Positions 1 to 5,287 of a DNA stretch of 6,486 nt are shown piece by piece. The notes under the pieces are model-generated. The model had not been told where the DNA came from. It did not search any database and worked only from the letters and a program-made list of their open reading frames with translations. Source of the DNA: Nitrospirota bacterium (lineage in GTDB: Bacteria; Nitrospirota; Thermodesulfovibrionia; Thermodesulfovibrionales; JdFR-88); NCBI GenBank assembly GCA_021819985.1, contig JAKAEG010000189.1:1-6486 (forward strand). The letters are read 5' to 3'. The first letter of the stretch is position 1, and every line of letters starts with the position of its first letter. The position numbers were made by a program, and so were the translations under genes.

Positions 1-470
1 TTGACAAGGCCCACCACCTCCTTAACAGGCATGGAATTGCCGACGATGCCCTCTACGCTGAATTTGTTGAAAAGGGCGTTTTGCAGCTCCCGGTTTTTTT
101 TCAGGAGTTCCATCGTCTTTACCGCCCGTTTTACCGTCAGCAGCACCATCTCTTTATCGAGGGGCTTGGAAAGGTAATCGAACGCGCCCTTTTTCATCGC
201 CTCGACGGCGGTAGAGACACTTCCGAAAGCGGTCATTATGATTATGGCGGTTTCGTCATTGCCGGATTTTATCCGGTCCATGAGTTCTATGCCGTTCATC
301 TGCTTCATTTTAAGGTCCGTCAGCACCACGTCGGGGTTAAGGGTCCTTGCCATGTCGAGCGCCTCCTCCCCGGAGGCCCCTGTATAGGTCTCATATCCGG
401 CATCGGAAAGTATGTTTTGAAGGATGTCCCGCTGAAGGGGTTCGTCATCCACAACCAGTATTATGGCCAC
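1..470 (-). CDS. Sigma-54-dependent response regulator, NtrC family (N-terminal part, cut by window edge)
   Basis: The first 156 residues are visible. Residues 1-120 form a receiver domain: acidic pair D8-D9 after the hydrophobic strand IILVV, phospho-acceptor D52 in LTDLKM, switch threonine T80 in IMTAFGS and lysine K102 in YLSKPL. After a helical linker, residues 139-156 (VEGIVGNSMPVKEVVGLV) match the start of the AAA+ sigma-54 interaction domain, so the missing part should hold the ATPase and a DNA-binding helix-turn-helix. Family knowledge: phosphorylated regulators of this class oligomerise upstream of -24/-12 promoters and remodel RNA polymerase-sigma54. The start is GTG at 470, giving the usual short N-terminus before the first strand. 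AGGAG at 488-492 overlaps the kinase stop codon but lies 17 nt away, so initiation may rely on translational coupling. The kinase gene ends 20 nt upstream, implying one operon and a cognate pair. The target genes cannot be told from this window. Confidence 0.93.
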   Translation of the reverse strand, partial: MAIILVVDDEPLQRDILQNILSDAGYETYTGASGEEALDMARTLNPDVVLTDLKMKQMNGIELMDRIKSGNDETAIIIMTAFGSVSTAVEAMKKGAFDYLSKPLDKEMVLLTVKRAVKTMELLKKNRELQNALFNKFSVEGIVGNSMPVKEVVGLV

Positions 471-490
471 GCGGTTTCTCTGTCTCTCTC

Positions 491-1948
491 CTATACGTTT
501 TTAAATTTCTGGTCCCGGTCCCCGATTTCAGTATCGGGAAGCGGGAGCTTGAGTATTACATTTGAGCCTTTACCGGGGACGCTTTGAAAAAAGATCTCTC
601 CCCCGTGCTCCTCGACTATGCGCTTGGTGGTCGCAAGCCCCAGCCCCAGGCCGGCGGTTTTCGTCGTGAAGAACGGCTCGAAGACCTTTTCAAGGTACTC
701 ATCCGGCACACCCGGGCCGGTGTCGCTAATGCCCAGGACCACCCTATTTCCCTCTTTCCTGGTCATCAGGGTCATGCTGCCTCCTTCCGGCATGGCCTGG
801 AAGGCGTTCAGCACAATATTATAAACGCACGTCTTCATGAAATCAGGGTCTATCAAGATGTCCGGCAGGTAATCGTATTGCCGTATTATCTTTATGTTTT
901 CGGATTCAGCCTTGGCCTTTATTATGGTGAACACCTCATCGAAAAGGCTGCCTACGTTTACACGTGTCATATTCAGCTTAAGCGGTTTGCCATAATCGAG
1001 GAAATCACTGACGAGTTTGTCCAGCCTGAATATCTCCTGCTTTATACTCGAAATAAGGCTGACGAACTTCCCTGCCGCGTTTTTTTCTCCGGGCTCGAAG
1101 TTGTCTTTTATGTAATCTATGCTCAGGCTTATAAAATTAAGCGGGTTTCTTATCTCATGCGCCATGCTCCTGGACAGTTGGCCCACAGCCGAAAGATGCT
1201 CCGCTTCGCGCAGTTTCTCTTCCAGCCGGTGGTTTTCCCTGAGCCTCTGCACCATCAGGTTGAAACTCCTTGTAAGCACCCCCACTTCATCTTTTCTGTT
1301 GCTAGGGTCAATCTCGACGAAATCCCCGGTCGCGACTTTTCCGGCCGCAACCGATATCTCGTTTATGGGTTTTGTGTAGCGGGAGGAAAGGAACACCGCC
1401 GCCACCGTTCCGATTAGGAACACGATAAGCGCGGCGATTACTTTTTTAACCATGTTCCTCCTCATCAGAGCTGAAAAATCCTCCTCGTTTATCGTAAGGT
1501 GCACATATCCGTAATGGACCTTACCTGCCACTACCGGGAGGATGACATTGTAAGTCTTGCCTTCATTTGACACGGGCTCGCCAAGCTCGGCCTTTATGAT
1601 GAGCTGCTTTCTTTTCTGGCTAAGCGCGGCCCCCACCTTTTTCGGGTTGGTGCTGGCGATTATCTCATCGTTATTGCTGATGATGGATATCTCGTTTATG
1701 CCCTTTGGCTTTATGTGTTTCAGGTATTTTTCGAGTTTCGATTCCGGGGTGGTGGTCGTGACCTCCTCGACACCGACCTGTATGGCCTGTGAGAGGTCCG
1801 CTGTACGCATGGTGACCTCTTTTATCAGATTTTTTTCGTCCTGAACATATAAAAAAGCCAGTATCGACAGGAGCATGGAACTCAAAAGGAGCATCATGAA
1901 AATGAGTTTTCTGTTAAGAGAGGATTTGAGGAAAGGGTTTTTGAGCAT
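491..1948 (-). CDS. Inner-membrane sensor histidine kinase (Cache-like sensor, HAMP, HisKA, HATPase; NtrB/AtoS-like)
   Basis: The product has 485 residues. Two membrane helices (about 14-35 and 168-188) enclose an extracytoplasmic domain of about 130 residues. Its segments ISIISNNDEIIASTNPKKVG (87-106) and the later PVVAGKVHYGYVHLTIN resemble a single Cache ligand-binding fold; this is inference from pattern. A HAMP domain follows (about 189-245). HisKA carries the phospho-acceptor H264 in MAHEIRNPL. The ATPase domain has N-box N377/N381, G1 motif D409-T-G-P-G, F motif FEPFFTTK (423-430) and G2 GLGLGL (433-438). It should autophosphorylate and pass phosphate to the regulator encoded 20 nt downstream. 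No PAS domain lies between HAMP and HisKA. The ATG at 1948 is preceded in frame by tandem TAA codons and is the first start that keeps the whole first helix; no good Shine-Dalgarno is visible. The ligand is unknown. Confidence 0.95.
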   Translation of the reverse strand: MLKNPFLKSSLNRKLIFMMLLLSSMLLSILAFLYVQDEKNLIKEVTMRTADLSQAIQVGVEEVTTTTPESKLEKYLKHIKPKGINEISIISNNDEIIASTNPKKVGAALSQKRKQLIIKAELGEPVSNEGKTYNVILPVVAGKVHYGYVHLTINEEDFSALMRRNMVKKVIAALIVFLIGTVAAVFLSSRYTKPINEISVAAGKVATGDFVEIDPSNRKDEVGVLTRSFNLMVQRLRENHRLEEKLREAEHLSAVGQLSRSMAHEIRNPLNFISLSIDYIKDNFEPGEKNAAGKFVSLISSIKQEIFRLDKLVSDFLDYGKPLKLNMTRVNVGSLFDEVFTIIKAKAESENIKIIRQYDYLPDILIDPDFMKTCVYNIVLNAFQAMPEGGSMTLMTRKEGNRVVLGISDTGPGVPDEYLEKVFEPFFTTKTAGLGLGLATTKRIVEEHGGEIFFQSVPGKGSNVILKLPLPDTEIGDRDQKFKNV

Positions 1949-1989
1949 TTTTTATTATTTTACTTGAACTGGAAAATTTACCTCTGAAA

Positions 1990-2017
1990 ATCATAATAAC
2001 ATAAGAACCTGTCTCAA
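1990..2017 (-). promoter_or_regulatory. Candidate sigma-70-type promoter for the kinase/regulator operon, -35 inside the element end
   Basis: On the minus strand, TTGAGA (2012-2017) and TATGAT (1990-1995) are separated by 16 nt. Each differs from consensus in two or fewer positions. Transcription would start near 1983, leaving about 35 nt before the ATG at 1948. The -35 hexamer lies within the left terminal repeat of the MITE-like element and the -10 lies in flanking host DNA, so the promoter is a hybrid. Prediction from sequence only. Confidence 0.5.
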
Positions 2018-2096
2018 AATTGATTCTGAAGCGAAAGAGAGCGGAAATCGTGACAGAGAAGGAGTAAAGGGGAAATCGCCCGGAGGCGCAGCATCA

Positions 2097-2130
2097 AAAT
2101 GGATTCCCGCTTACGACATGCGGGAATGAC
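2097..2130. repeat. Palindromic hairpin repeat (TGGATTCCCG...CGGGAATGAC type)
   Basis: ATTCCCGC (2103-2110) and GCGGGAAT (2120-2127) form a perfect 8-bp stem with a 9-nt loop, preceded by AAAATGG and followed by GAC. The same outline recurs at 3587-3621. It lies inside the MITE-like element. Confidence 0.75.
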
Positions 2131-2172
2131 CCCCGACCAAGGAATTCGAGGGCATGTTCAAAAGATTTAAGA

Positions 2173-2207
2173 CGTCATGCCAGAGGACTTTAATCGGGCA
2201 TCCACTT
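2173..2207. repeat. Palindromic hairpin repeat, decayed copy of the same family
   Basis: CGTCATGCC opens the copy and TTAATCGGGCATCCA closes it. The stem is reduced to ATGCC (2177-2181) with GGCAT (2197-2201). Its sequence closely follows the better-preserved arm at 3531-3566, for example TTAATCGGGCATCCA in both. It lies inside the MITE-like element, in the opposite order to the pair at 3531-3621. Confidence 0.65.
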
Positions 2208-2264
2208 TGAATCACTTATTTTTCCCGGACGAACGGTCAGGGCAGCCAGAAGCAATTTTTAGAT

Positions 2265-2286
2265 AGGTTCTAAAGGTTCTAAAGGT
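2265..2286 (+). repeat. 9-bp tandem duplication at the right end of the element
   Basis: AGGTTCTAA occurs at 2265-2273 and again at 2274-2282, followed by a partial third AGGT (2283-2286). The unit equals the last six bases of the element's right end plus the putative TAA target duplication, so it may record replication slippage or repeated terminal cleavage and repair. Confidence 0.7.
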
Positions 2287-2388
2287 ATATTGACTTTCGC
2301 CATTGCCTGTAATAGCCTTAAAGCAAGCTCACCGTTCCAAATCAAATTTTAATTAATTTTTTGCTTTAGTAAAATTCATATCCGGCAG

Positions 2389-2393
2389 GGAGG
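2389..2393 (+). promoter_or_regulatory. Shine-Dalgarno that sets the PilZ start
   Basis: GGAGG at 2389-2393 is followed by a 5-nt spacer and TTG at 2399. The upstream in-frame GTG at 2393 overlaps this site and so could not use it. TTG 2399 is therefore preferred. Confidence 0.6.
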
Positions 2394-2398
2394 TGTCC

Positions 2399-2698
2399 TT
2401 GGCATCGGGCGGGATTTTGCATGAAAAAAGGAGGCATAAACGCGACCTTGTCACTGTACCTGTAAGCTATGGCCCGGCGGCATCGGTAACGGAAACGCCC
2501 GGCCAGATTGCAAAAGGCATTACTCTTAATATCAGCGACAGCGGGGTCTGTTTTTACACCCAAAAGCGGCTTGAGCAGGGCGCCACGTTATACCTTTCAA
2601 GCAAGTCGTTCTGGGAAAAGCCTAGGATGGGCTCCGTTATGTGGTGCAGGAAGATAACCGAGGAGCTTTACAGGGTAGGGCTGACATTCACGGATTAG
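2399..2698 (+). CDS. Single-domain PilZ protein, likely c-di-GMP receptor
   Basis: The product is 99 residues with TTG as start (101 if GTG at 2393 is used). It shows both c-di-GMP-binding signatures of PilZ domains: the RxxxR motif R11-RHK-R15 near the N-terminus and the NxSxxG motif N44-I-S46-DS-G49 starting the beta-barrel. The strand pattern continues to GLTFTD at the C-terminus. The length matches a lone PilZ domain with no partner enzyme domain, membrane segment or signal peptide, so it is cytoplasmic and probably acts by binding a target protein when c-di-GMP rises. The gene stands alone on the plus strand, with the MITE-like element upstream and a relic of it 3 nt after the stop, and a hairpin follows. 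No strong promoter is visible; TTGACT at 2290 lacks a well-spaced -10. Family assignment is firm, the target process (motility, adhesion, polysaccharide) is unknown. Confidence 0.88.
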   Translation: MASGGILHEKRRHKRDLVTVPVSYGPAASVTETPGQIAKGITLNISDSGVCFYTQKRLEQGATLYLSSKSFWEKPRMGSVMWCRKITEELYRVGLTFTD

Positions 2699-2701
2699 AT
2701 C

Positions 2702-2722
2702 AGAACCTATTTGAGACAGGTT
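2702..2722 (-). mobile_element. Relic of the MITE-like element: left and right ends fused
   Basis: Read on the minus strand, this segment begins AACCTGTCTCAAA, identical over 13 bp to the left end of the element at 2006-2018, and passes directly into TAGGTTCT, identical to the right end at 2264-2271. It looks like a copy whose interior was lost, or an excision footprint. It starts 3 nt after the PilZ stop. Chance similarity is possible for so short a match, but the two-ended agreement argues against it. Confidence 0.5.
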
Positions 2723-2725
2723 TTG

Positions 2726-2776
2726 AAGAGGCAAGCGGCTGGAACAAACAAAAACATCTCCGGCAGCCTGCCTCTT
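2726..2776. terminator. Long imperfect hairpin between convergent pilZ-like and hsp20 genes, possible bidirectional terminator
   Basis: The arm at 2726-2742 pairs with 2760-2776 at 14 of 17 positions, including an unbroken 8-bp base AAGAGGCA/TGCCTCTT; the loop is 17 nt. It lies between two genes that converge (stops at 2698 and 2820), where a terminator is expected. The following T-runs are short on both strands, so factor-independent termination may be weak. Confidence 0.45.
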
Positions 2777-2819
2777 TAGAAATCCGGTCAGGATATTTTT
2801 TATTTTTTCTCCCCCGGCC

Positions 2820-3338
2820 TTATTCTATTTGCACCTTCTGTTTCTTTTCTTTCGCTTCTTCCGATTTTGGGATCCTTATTTCGAGGACCCCGTCCTGGAA
2901 TTTCGCTTTCGACCTGCCGGTCTCAGCGTTTTCAGGAAGGGTAAAAGAGCGCCTGAAATATCCGCTTGAGCGCTCGACCCGGTAATAATCCTTCCTCTCC
3001 ACCTTCTCCTCTTTTTTCTTTTCGCCCGAGATGGTGACCATATGGTCAGAGATGTTCACTTCGATGTCCTCTTTTTTCATTCCGGGCATCTCGGCCTTGA
3101 GAACTATGTGGTTTTTCTCTTCAAACATATCCACCGCTGGCGCGGCCACCTCTTCAAGTACAGACCAACTGGGCCAGAAAGGCCTTTTCCTGCCCCCCAT
3201 CACCTCATTGAATATACGTTCCATTTCGCGGAACGGGGACAGCCAGGTCTCTCTTCCAGAGGGGGCCAACTCGCGGCTCTCCCCCTTCTCAGTTCTCTCT
3301 TTTTCTTCCTGCTTCTCTTCCATGGTTGCTTTGGACAT
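2820..3338 (-). CDS. Small heat-shock protein, Hsp20/alpha-crystallin family
   Basis: The product has 172 residues. The N-terminal 30 or so are highly charged and probably disordered, then WLSPFREMERIFNEVM (32-47) matches the segment that precedes the core in bacterial Hsp20 proteins. The alpha-crystallin domain covers about 67-160: it opens with APAVDMFEEKNHIVLKAEMP, contains the central strand region with GEKKKEEKVERKDYY, and ends with the family hallmark A145-KFQD-G150-VL followed by EIRIPK. The C-terminus has V169-Q-I171, an IxI-type motif used to dock subunits in oligomers. Such proteins are ATP-independent holdases that bind unfolding proteins in the cytoplasm. The ATG at 3338 is chosen because GGAGG lies 14 nt upstream; the longer in-frame TTG at 3365 would place that site inside the gene. 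No CIRCE element is seen. Confidence 0.95.
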   Translation of the reverse strand: MSKATMEEKQEEKERTEKGESRELAPSGRETWLSPFREMERIFNEVMGGRKRPFWPSWSVLEEVAAPAVDMFEEKNHIVLKAEMPGMKKEDIEVNISDHMVTISGEKKKEEKVERKDYYRVERSSGYFRRSFTLPENAETGRSKAKFQDGVLEIRIPKSEEAKEKKQKVQIE

Positions 3339-3352
3339 GATATTTTTCCGGA

Positions 3353-3357
3353 CCTCC
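3353..3357 (-). promoter_or_regulatory. Shine-Dalgarno for hsp20
   Basis: The minus strand reads AAAGGAGGTCC here. GGAGG is 14 nt from the ATG at 3338, a longer gap than usual, but no other start fits better and TTG 3365 lies upstream of it. Confidence 0.5.
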
Positions 3358-3375
3358 TTTCTCAAGACTTTTGGC

Positions 3376-3402
3376 CCTATACTTTGAGTTTTATCATATC
3401 AA
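3376..3402 (-). promoter_or_regulatory. Candidate hsp20 promoter
   Basis: On the minus strand TTGATA (3397-3402) and TATAGG (3376-3381) are 15 nt apart. An alternative is TTGCTA (3418-3423) with TATGAT (3393-3398), 19 nt apart. Neither has ideal spacing and no clear heat-shock sigma motif is visible. Confidence 0.3.
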
Positions 3403-3441
3403 GTGGCAAGTGACAAGTAGCAAGGGATAAGTGATAACTGC
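3400..3441. repeat. Six degenerate 7-bp tandem units upstream of hsp20
   Basis: On the plus strand the units read CAAGTGG, CAAGTGA, CAAGTAG, CAAGGGA, TAAGTGA and TAACTGC, in exact register. On the minus strand several units present TTG-starting hexamers (TTGCTA, TTGTCA, TTGCCA, TTGATA) at 7-nt steps directly upstream of the hsp20 candidate promoter. Confidence 0.75.
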
Positions 3442-3530
3442 AAAACCCTTAGGCTCCAGTGTGGTGTCCCGTAAATAGCTTTACATAACAGCTTCCAAGT
3501 AAGTTTTAGAAACATAAGCATCTCTAAGGT
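3442..3530. other. Non-coding spacer, no recognised feature
   Basis: This is the uncharacterised part of the 430-bp gene-free stretch between hsp20 and guaB. It contains GGTGTCCCGTAAATAGC (starting near 3462), which looks like it could be an end of a mobile repeat, but I find no inverted partner in the window. No open frame with coding character is seen. Confidence 0.4.
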
Positions 3531-3621
3531 CGTCATGCCCGAGTGCCTTAATCGGGCATCCAATTTGACGTGTTTAATTTAATTTAAAATGGATTTCCCG
3601 ATTAAGACGTCGGGAATGACG
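3531..3621. repeat. Paired palindromic hairpins forming a 91-bp inverted repeat
   Basis: The left arm (3531-3566) folds with the perfect stem ATGCCCGA (3535-3542) / TCGGGCAT (3552-3559). The right arm (3587-3621) folds with TTCCCGA (3595-3601) / TCGGGAA (3610-3616). The two arms are also approximate inverted copies of each other: CGTCATGCCCGA...TTAATCGGGCATCCA against the reverse complement CGTCATTCCCGA...TTAATCGGGAAATCCA. An AT-rich 20-bp centre separates them. The same units occur at 2097-2130 and 2173-2207. There is no coding content, so this is a REP- or MITE-like dispersed repeat. Confidence 0.75.
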
Positions 3622-3636
3622 GCAAACAGCTTTTTT

Positions 3637-3665
3637 AAAAAATTTATCACCCAAGACTTTTGGGT
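3637..3665 (-). terminator. Possible guaB transcription terminator
   Basis: On the minus strand, ACCCAA-AAGTC-TTGGGT (3649-3665) makes a 6-bp stem with a 5-nt loop, followed after GATAAA by a run of six T (3637-3642). It lies about 105 nt after the guaB stop. The T-run does not directly abut the stem, so efficiency is uncertain. Confidence 0.4.
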
Positions 3666-3770
3666 TGTTCAGCATACATGTGAAATAAAGCGGCAGGCAA
3701 TTCGGATTGAATGAACTTTCGGCGGTTCGGTGTTACTTGTCTTGCTGCCTGTTACTGATTATTTGTTTGC

Positions 3771-5237
3771 TTACCAATCATCTTCAGTGCGGTAGTTGGG
3801 GGCTTCCCTGGTGATAATGACGTCGTGGACATGGCTTTCGCGCAACCCGGCGACTGTTATGCGGATGAATCTGGCGGTCTTTCTAAGCGTGGGAAGGTCT
3901 TTGGCGCCGCAATAGCCCATTCCGGATTTGAGCCCGCCTATCATCTGATGGACGCTCTGCGACACAGGTCCCTTGTACGGCACCCGGCCTTCAACTCCCT
4001 CCGGCACGAGTTTCTTGCTTTCGACCCCTGACTGGCCATAACGGTCTTTTGTACCTTGCTCCATTGCGCCAAGCGAGCCCATTCCGCGGTAAACCTTATA
4101 GCTTCTGCCCTGGAAAAGGACTATTTCCCCAGGGGCCTCGTCAGTGCCCGCGAAAAACCCGCCGATCATTACCGCGTGGGCGCCTGCGGCAAGCGCCTTG
4201 GCAACATCGCCCGAGAATTTTATTCCGCCATCGGCTATGACGGGAACATCTTTTCCTGAGACCGCTTTGGCACAGTTGATTATCGCGGTTATCTGGGGGA
4301 CTCCGGCCCCGGCTATTATCCGGGTCGTGCATATGGAGCCAGGCCCTATGCCCACCTTGACGGCATCAGCCCCGGCCTTCATGAGGTCTTCCGCGCCCTC
4401 GCGGGTGGCCACGTTTCCGGCTATCACATCCACGCTGAATTTCTTTTTAAGCTGTTTCAGCATATCGAGGACGGTTTTCGTATGCCCATGGGCGGTGTCT
4501 ATGGCCAGAATATCGACCCCGGCGCGGACAAGTAGCGCAGCCCTGTCGATCTCCGACCCGGAAACGCCAAGGGCCGCTCCCACACGGAGCCTGCCAACCT
4601 CGTCCTTGCAGGCAAAAGGATATTTTTTGCGTTTTTTGATGTCTTTTATCGTGATCAGCCCTTTTAGATTGTAATCGCTGTCAACTATGGGCAGTTTCTC
4701 TATTTTATATTTGTGCAGGATCTCCCTGGCCTCATCCAGATCGGTGCCCTCCCTGGCGGTGATCAGGCCCTCTTTTGTCATGACCTCGTATACCTTCCTG
4801 TCAAGGACGGTCTCGAAACGGAGATCGCGGTTCGTAAGGATACCGATAAGTTTGCCGTTTTCGGTTACCGGCACGCCGGATATCCTGAACTTGGACATCA
4901 GGTCGAGCGCGTCGGAAATAGGAGAACCGGGTTGTATGGTGATGGGATCCAGAATCATCCCGCTTTCAGATTTTTTTACCTTTTCAACCTCGGTGGCCTG
5001 CCTTTCGGGGGACATGGCGCGGTGTATGATGCCAATGCCGCCCTCTCTTGCCATCGCTATGGCCATTGAGCTTTCGGTGACAGTGTCCATGGCGGAGGTC
5101 AGGATGGGGACATTGATCCTGATGTTTCTTGTCAGGTTCGTGCTTACGTCGACCTCGCCCGGAAGGATTTCGGACCTGGCCGGCAGCAGAAGGACGTCAT
5201 CGAATGTAAGGCCTATCGGGATATCTTCAATATTCAT
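3771..5237 (-). CDS. guaB: Inosine-5'-monophosphate dehydrogenase
   Basis: The 488-residue product is full length for bacterial IMPDH. It catalyses NAD-dependent oxidation of IMP to XMP, the committed step to GMP in the cytoplasm. The N-terminus has the family signature GLTFDDVLLLPARS (9-22). Two CBS domains, about 97-150 and 153-208, interrupt the TIM barrel and bind regulatory nucleotides. The catalytic loop GPGSICTTR places the nucleophile at C303, ADGGI (335-339) and YRGMGSLGAM (383-392) line the IMP phosphate site, and the mobile flap includes R399-Y400 and the conserved VEGRVPYKG. All key residues are present. The ATG at 5237 gives the canonical N-terminus, but no Shine-Dalgarno precedes it. 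scpB ends 50 nt upstream on the same strand; a candidate promoter sits between them, so guaB may be transcribed alone or with scpB. guaA does not follow; hsp20 and repeats do. Confidence 0.98.
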   Translation of the reverse strand: MNIEDIPIGLTFDDVLLLPARSEILPGEVDVSTNLTRNIRINVPILTSAMDTVTESSMAIAMAREGGIGIIHRAMSPERQATEVEKVKKSESGMILDPITIQPGSPISDALDLMSKFRISGVPVTENGKLIGILTNRDLRFETVLDRKVYEVMTKEGLITAREGTDLDEAREILHKYKIEKLPIVDSDYNLKGLITIKDIKKRKKYPFACKDEVGRLRVGAALGVSGSEIDRAALLVRAGVDILAIDTAHGHTKTVLDMLKQLKKKFSVDVIAGNVATREGAEDLMKAGADAVKVGIGPGSICTTRIIAGAGVPQITAIINCAKAVSGKDVPVIADGGIKFSGDVAKALAAGAHAVMIGGFFAGTDEAPGEIVLFQGRSYKVYRGMGSLGAMEQGTKDRYGQSGVESKKLVPEGVEGRVPYKGPVSQSVHQMIGGLKSGMGYCGAKDLPTLRKTARFIRITVAGLRESHVHDVIITREAPNYRTEDDW

Positions 5238-5253
5238 AAATTAAAAGTTCGTT

Positions 5254-5283
5254 ATATTAGCATTAAATTTCTGATATTGGCAA
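5254..5283 (-). promoter_or_regulatory. Candidate guaB promoter in the scpB-guaB spacer
   Basis: On the minus strand TTGCCA (5278-5283) and TAATAT (5254-5259) are 18 nt apart. The start of transcription would fall near 5246, about 10 nt before the ATG, giving a very short leader. This agrees with the absence of a Shine-Dalgarno for guaB. Prediction only. Confidence 0.45.
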
Positions 5284-5287
5284 GAAA

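Larger units (their letters stand above)
2005..2270. mobile_element. MITE-like non-coding element, 266 bp, with 24-bp terminal inverted repeats
   Basis: The left end (2005-2028, starting GAACCTGTCTCAAAATTG) and the reverse complement of the right end (2247-2270, starting GAACCTATCTAAAAATTG) agree at 21 of 24 positions. The ends are flanked by TAA at 2002-2004 and TAA at 2271-2273, consistent with a 3-bp target-site duplication of the type made by some IS5-group transposases. There is no transposase or other convincing open reading frame inside, so any movement would need a transposase supplied elsewhere. The interior carries two hairpin repeats (2097-2130 and 2173-2207) that resemble another repeat at 3531-3621. 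A relic of the same ends occurs at 2702-2722. The element assignment is inference from the terminal repeats, the possible duplication and the second footprint. Confidence 0.65.

Noticed and set aside
81..587. 168-codon open frame on the plus strand
   Set aside because: Antisense to the regulator's receiver domain and the kinase C-terminus; a by-product of codon bias.
584..1417. 277-codon open frame on the plus strand
   Set aside because: It lies wholly antisense to the histidine kinase, whose motifs are all intact, and its translation shows no recognisable domain.
1949..2001. Sigma-54 (-24/-12) promoter before the kinase operon
   Set aside because: No GG-N10-GC core with the usual flanks is found on the minus strand here.
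2366..2563. 65-codon minus-strand frame over the PilZ gene
   Set aside because: Antisense to a frame with clear RxxxR and NxSxxG motifs; no ribosome site or known domain.
3339..3440. CIRCE/HrcA operator or heat-shock sigma promoter for hsp20
   Set aside because: No TTAGCACTC-type inverted repeat and no convincing CTTGAA...CCCAT pair is present.
3462..3486. GTGTCCCGTAAATAGC as the end of another mobile element
   Set aside because: It looks like a repeat tip, but no inverted partner or target duplication exists in the window.
3531..3621. CRISPR-like alternation of palindromes and spacer
   Set aside because: Only two arms, each its own hairpin and mutually inverted, with no regular direct repeats or unique spacers and no cas genes.
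3680..3760. Larger hairpin between GGCAGGCAA and TTGCTGCC just after guaB
   Set aside because: The stem has a bulge, a loop of more than 50 nt and no following T-run, so I do not call it a terminator.
4144..5244. Long plus-strand open frames opposite guaB
   Set aside because: guaB is complete and conserved on the minus strand; the opposite frames have low-complexity translations without domains.
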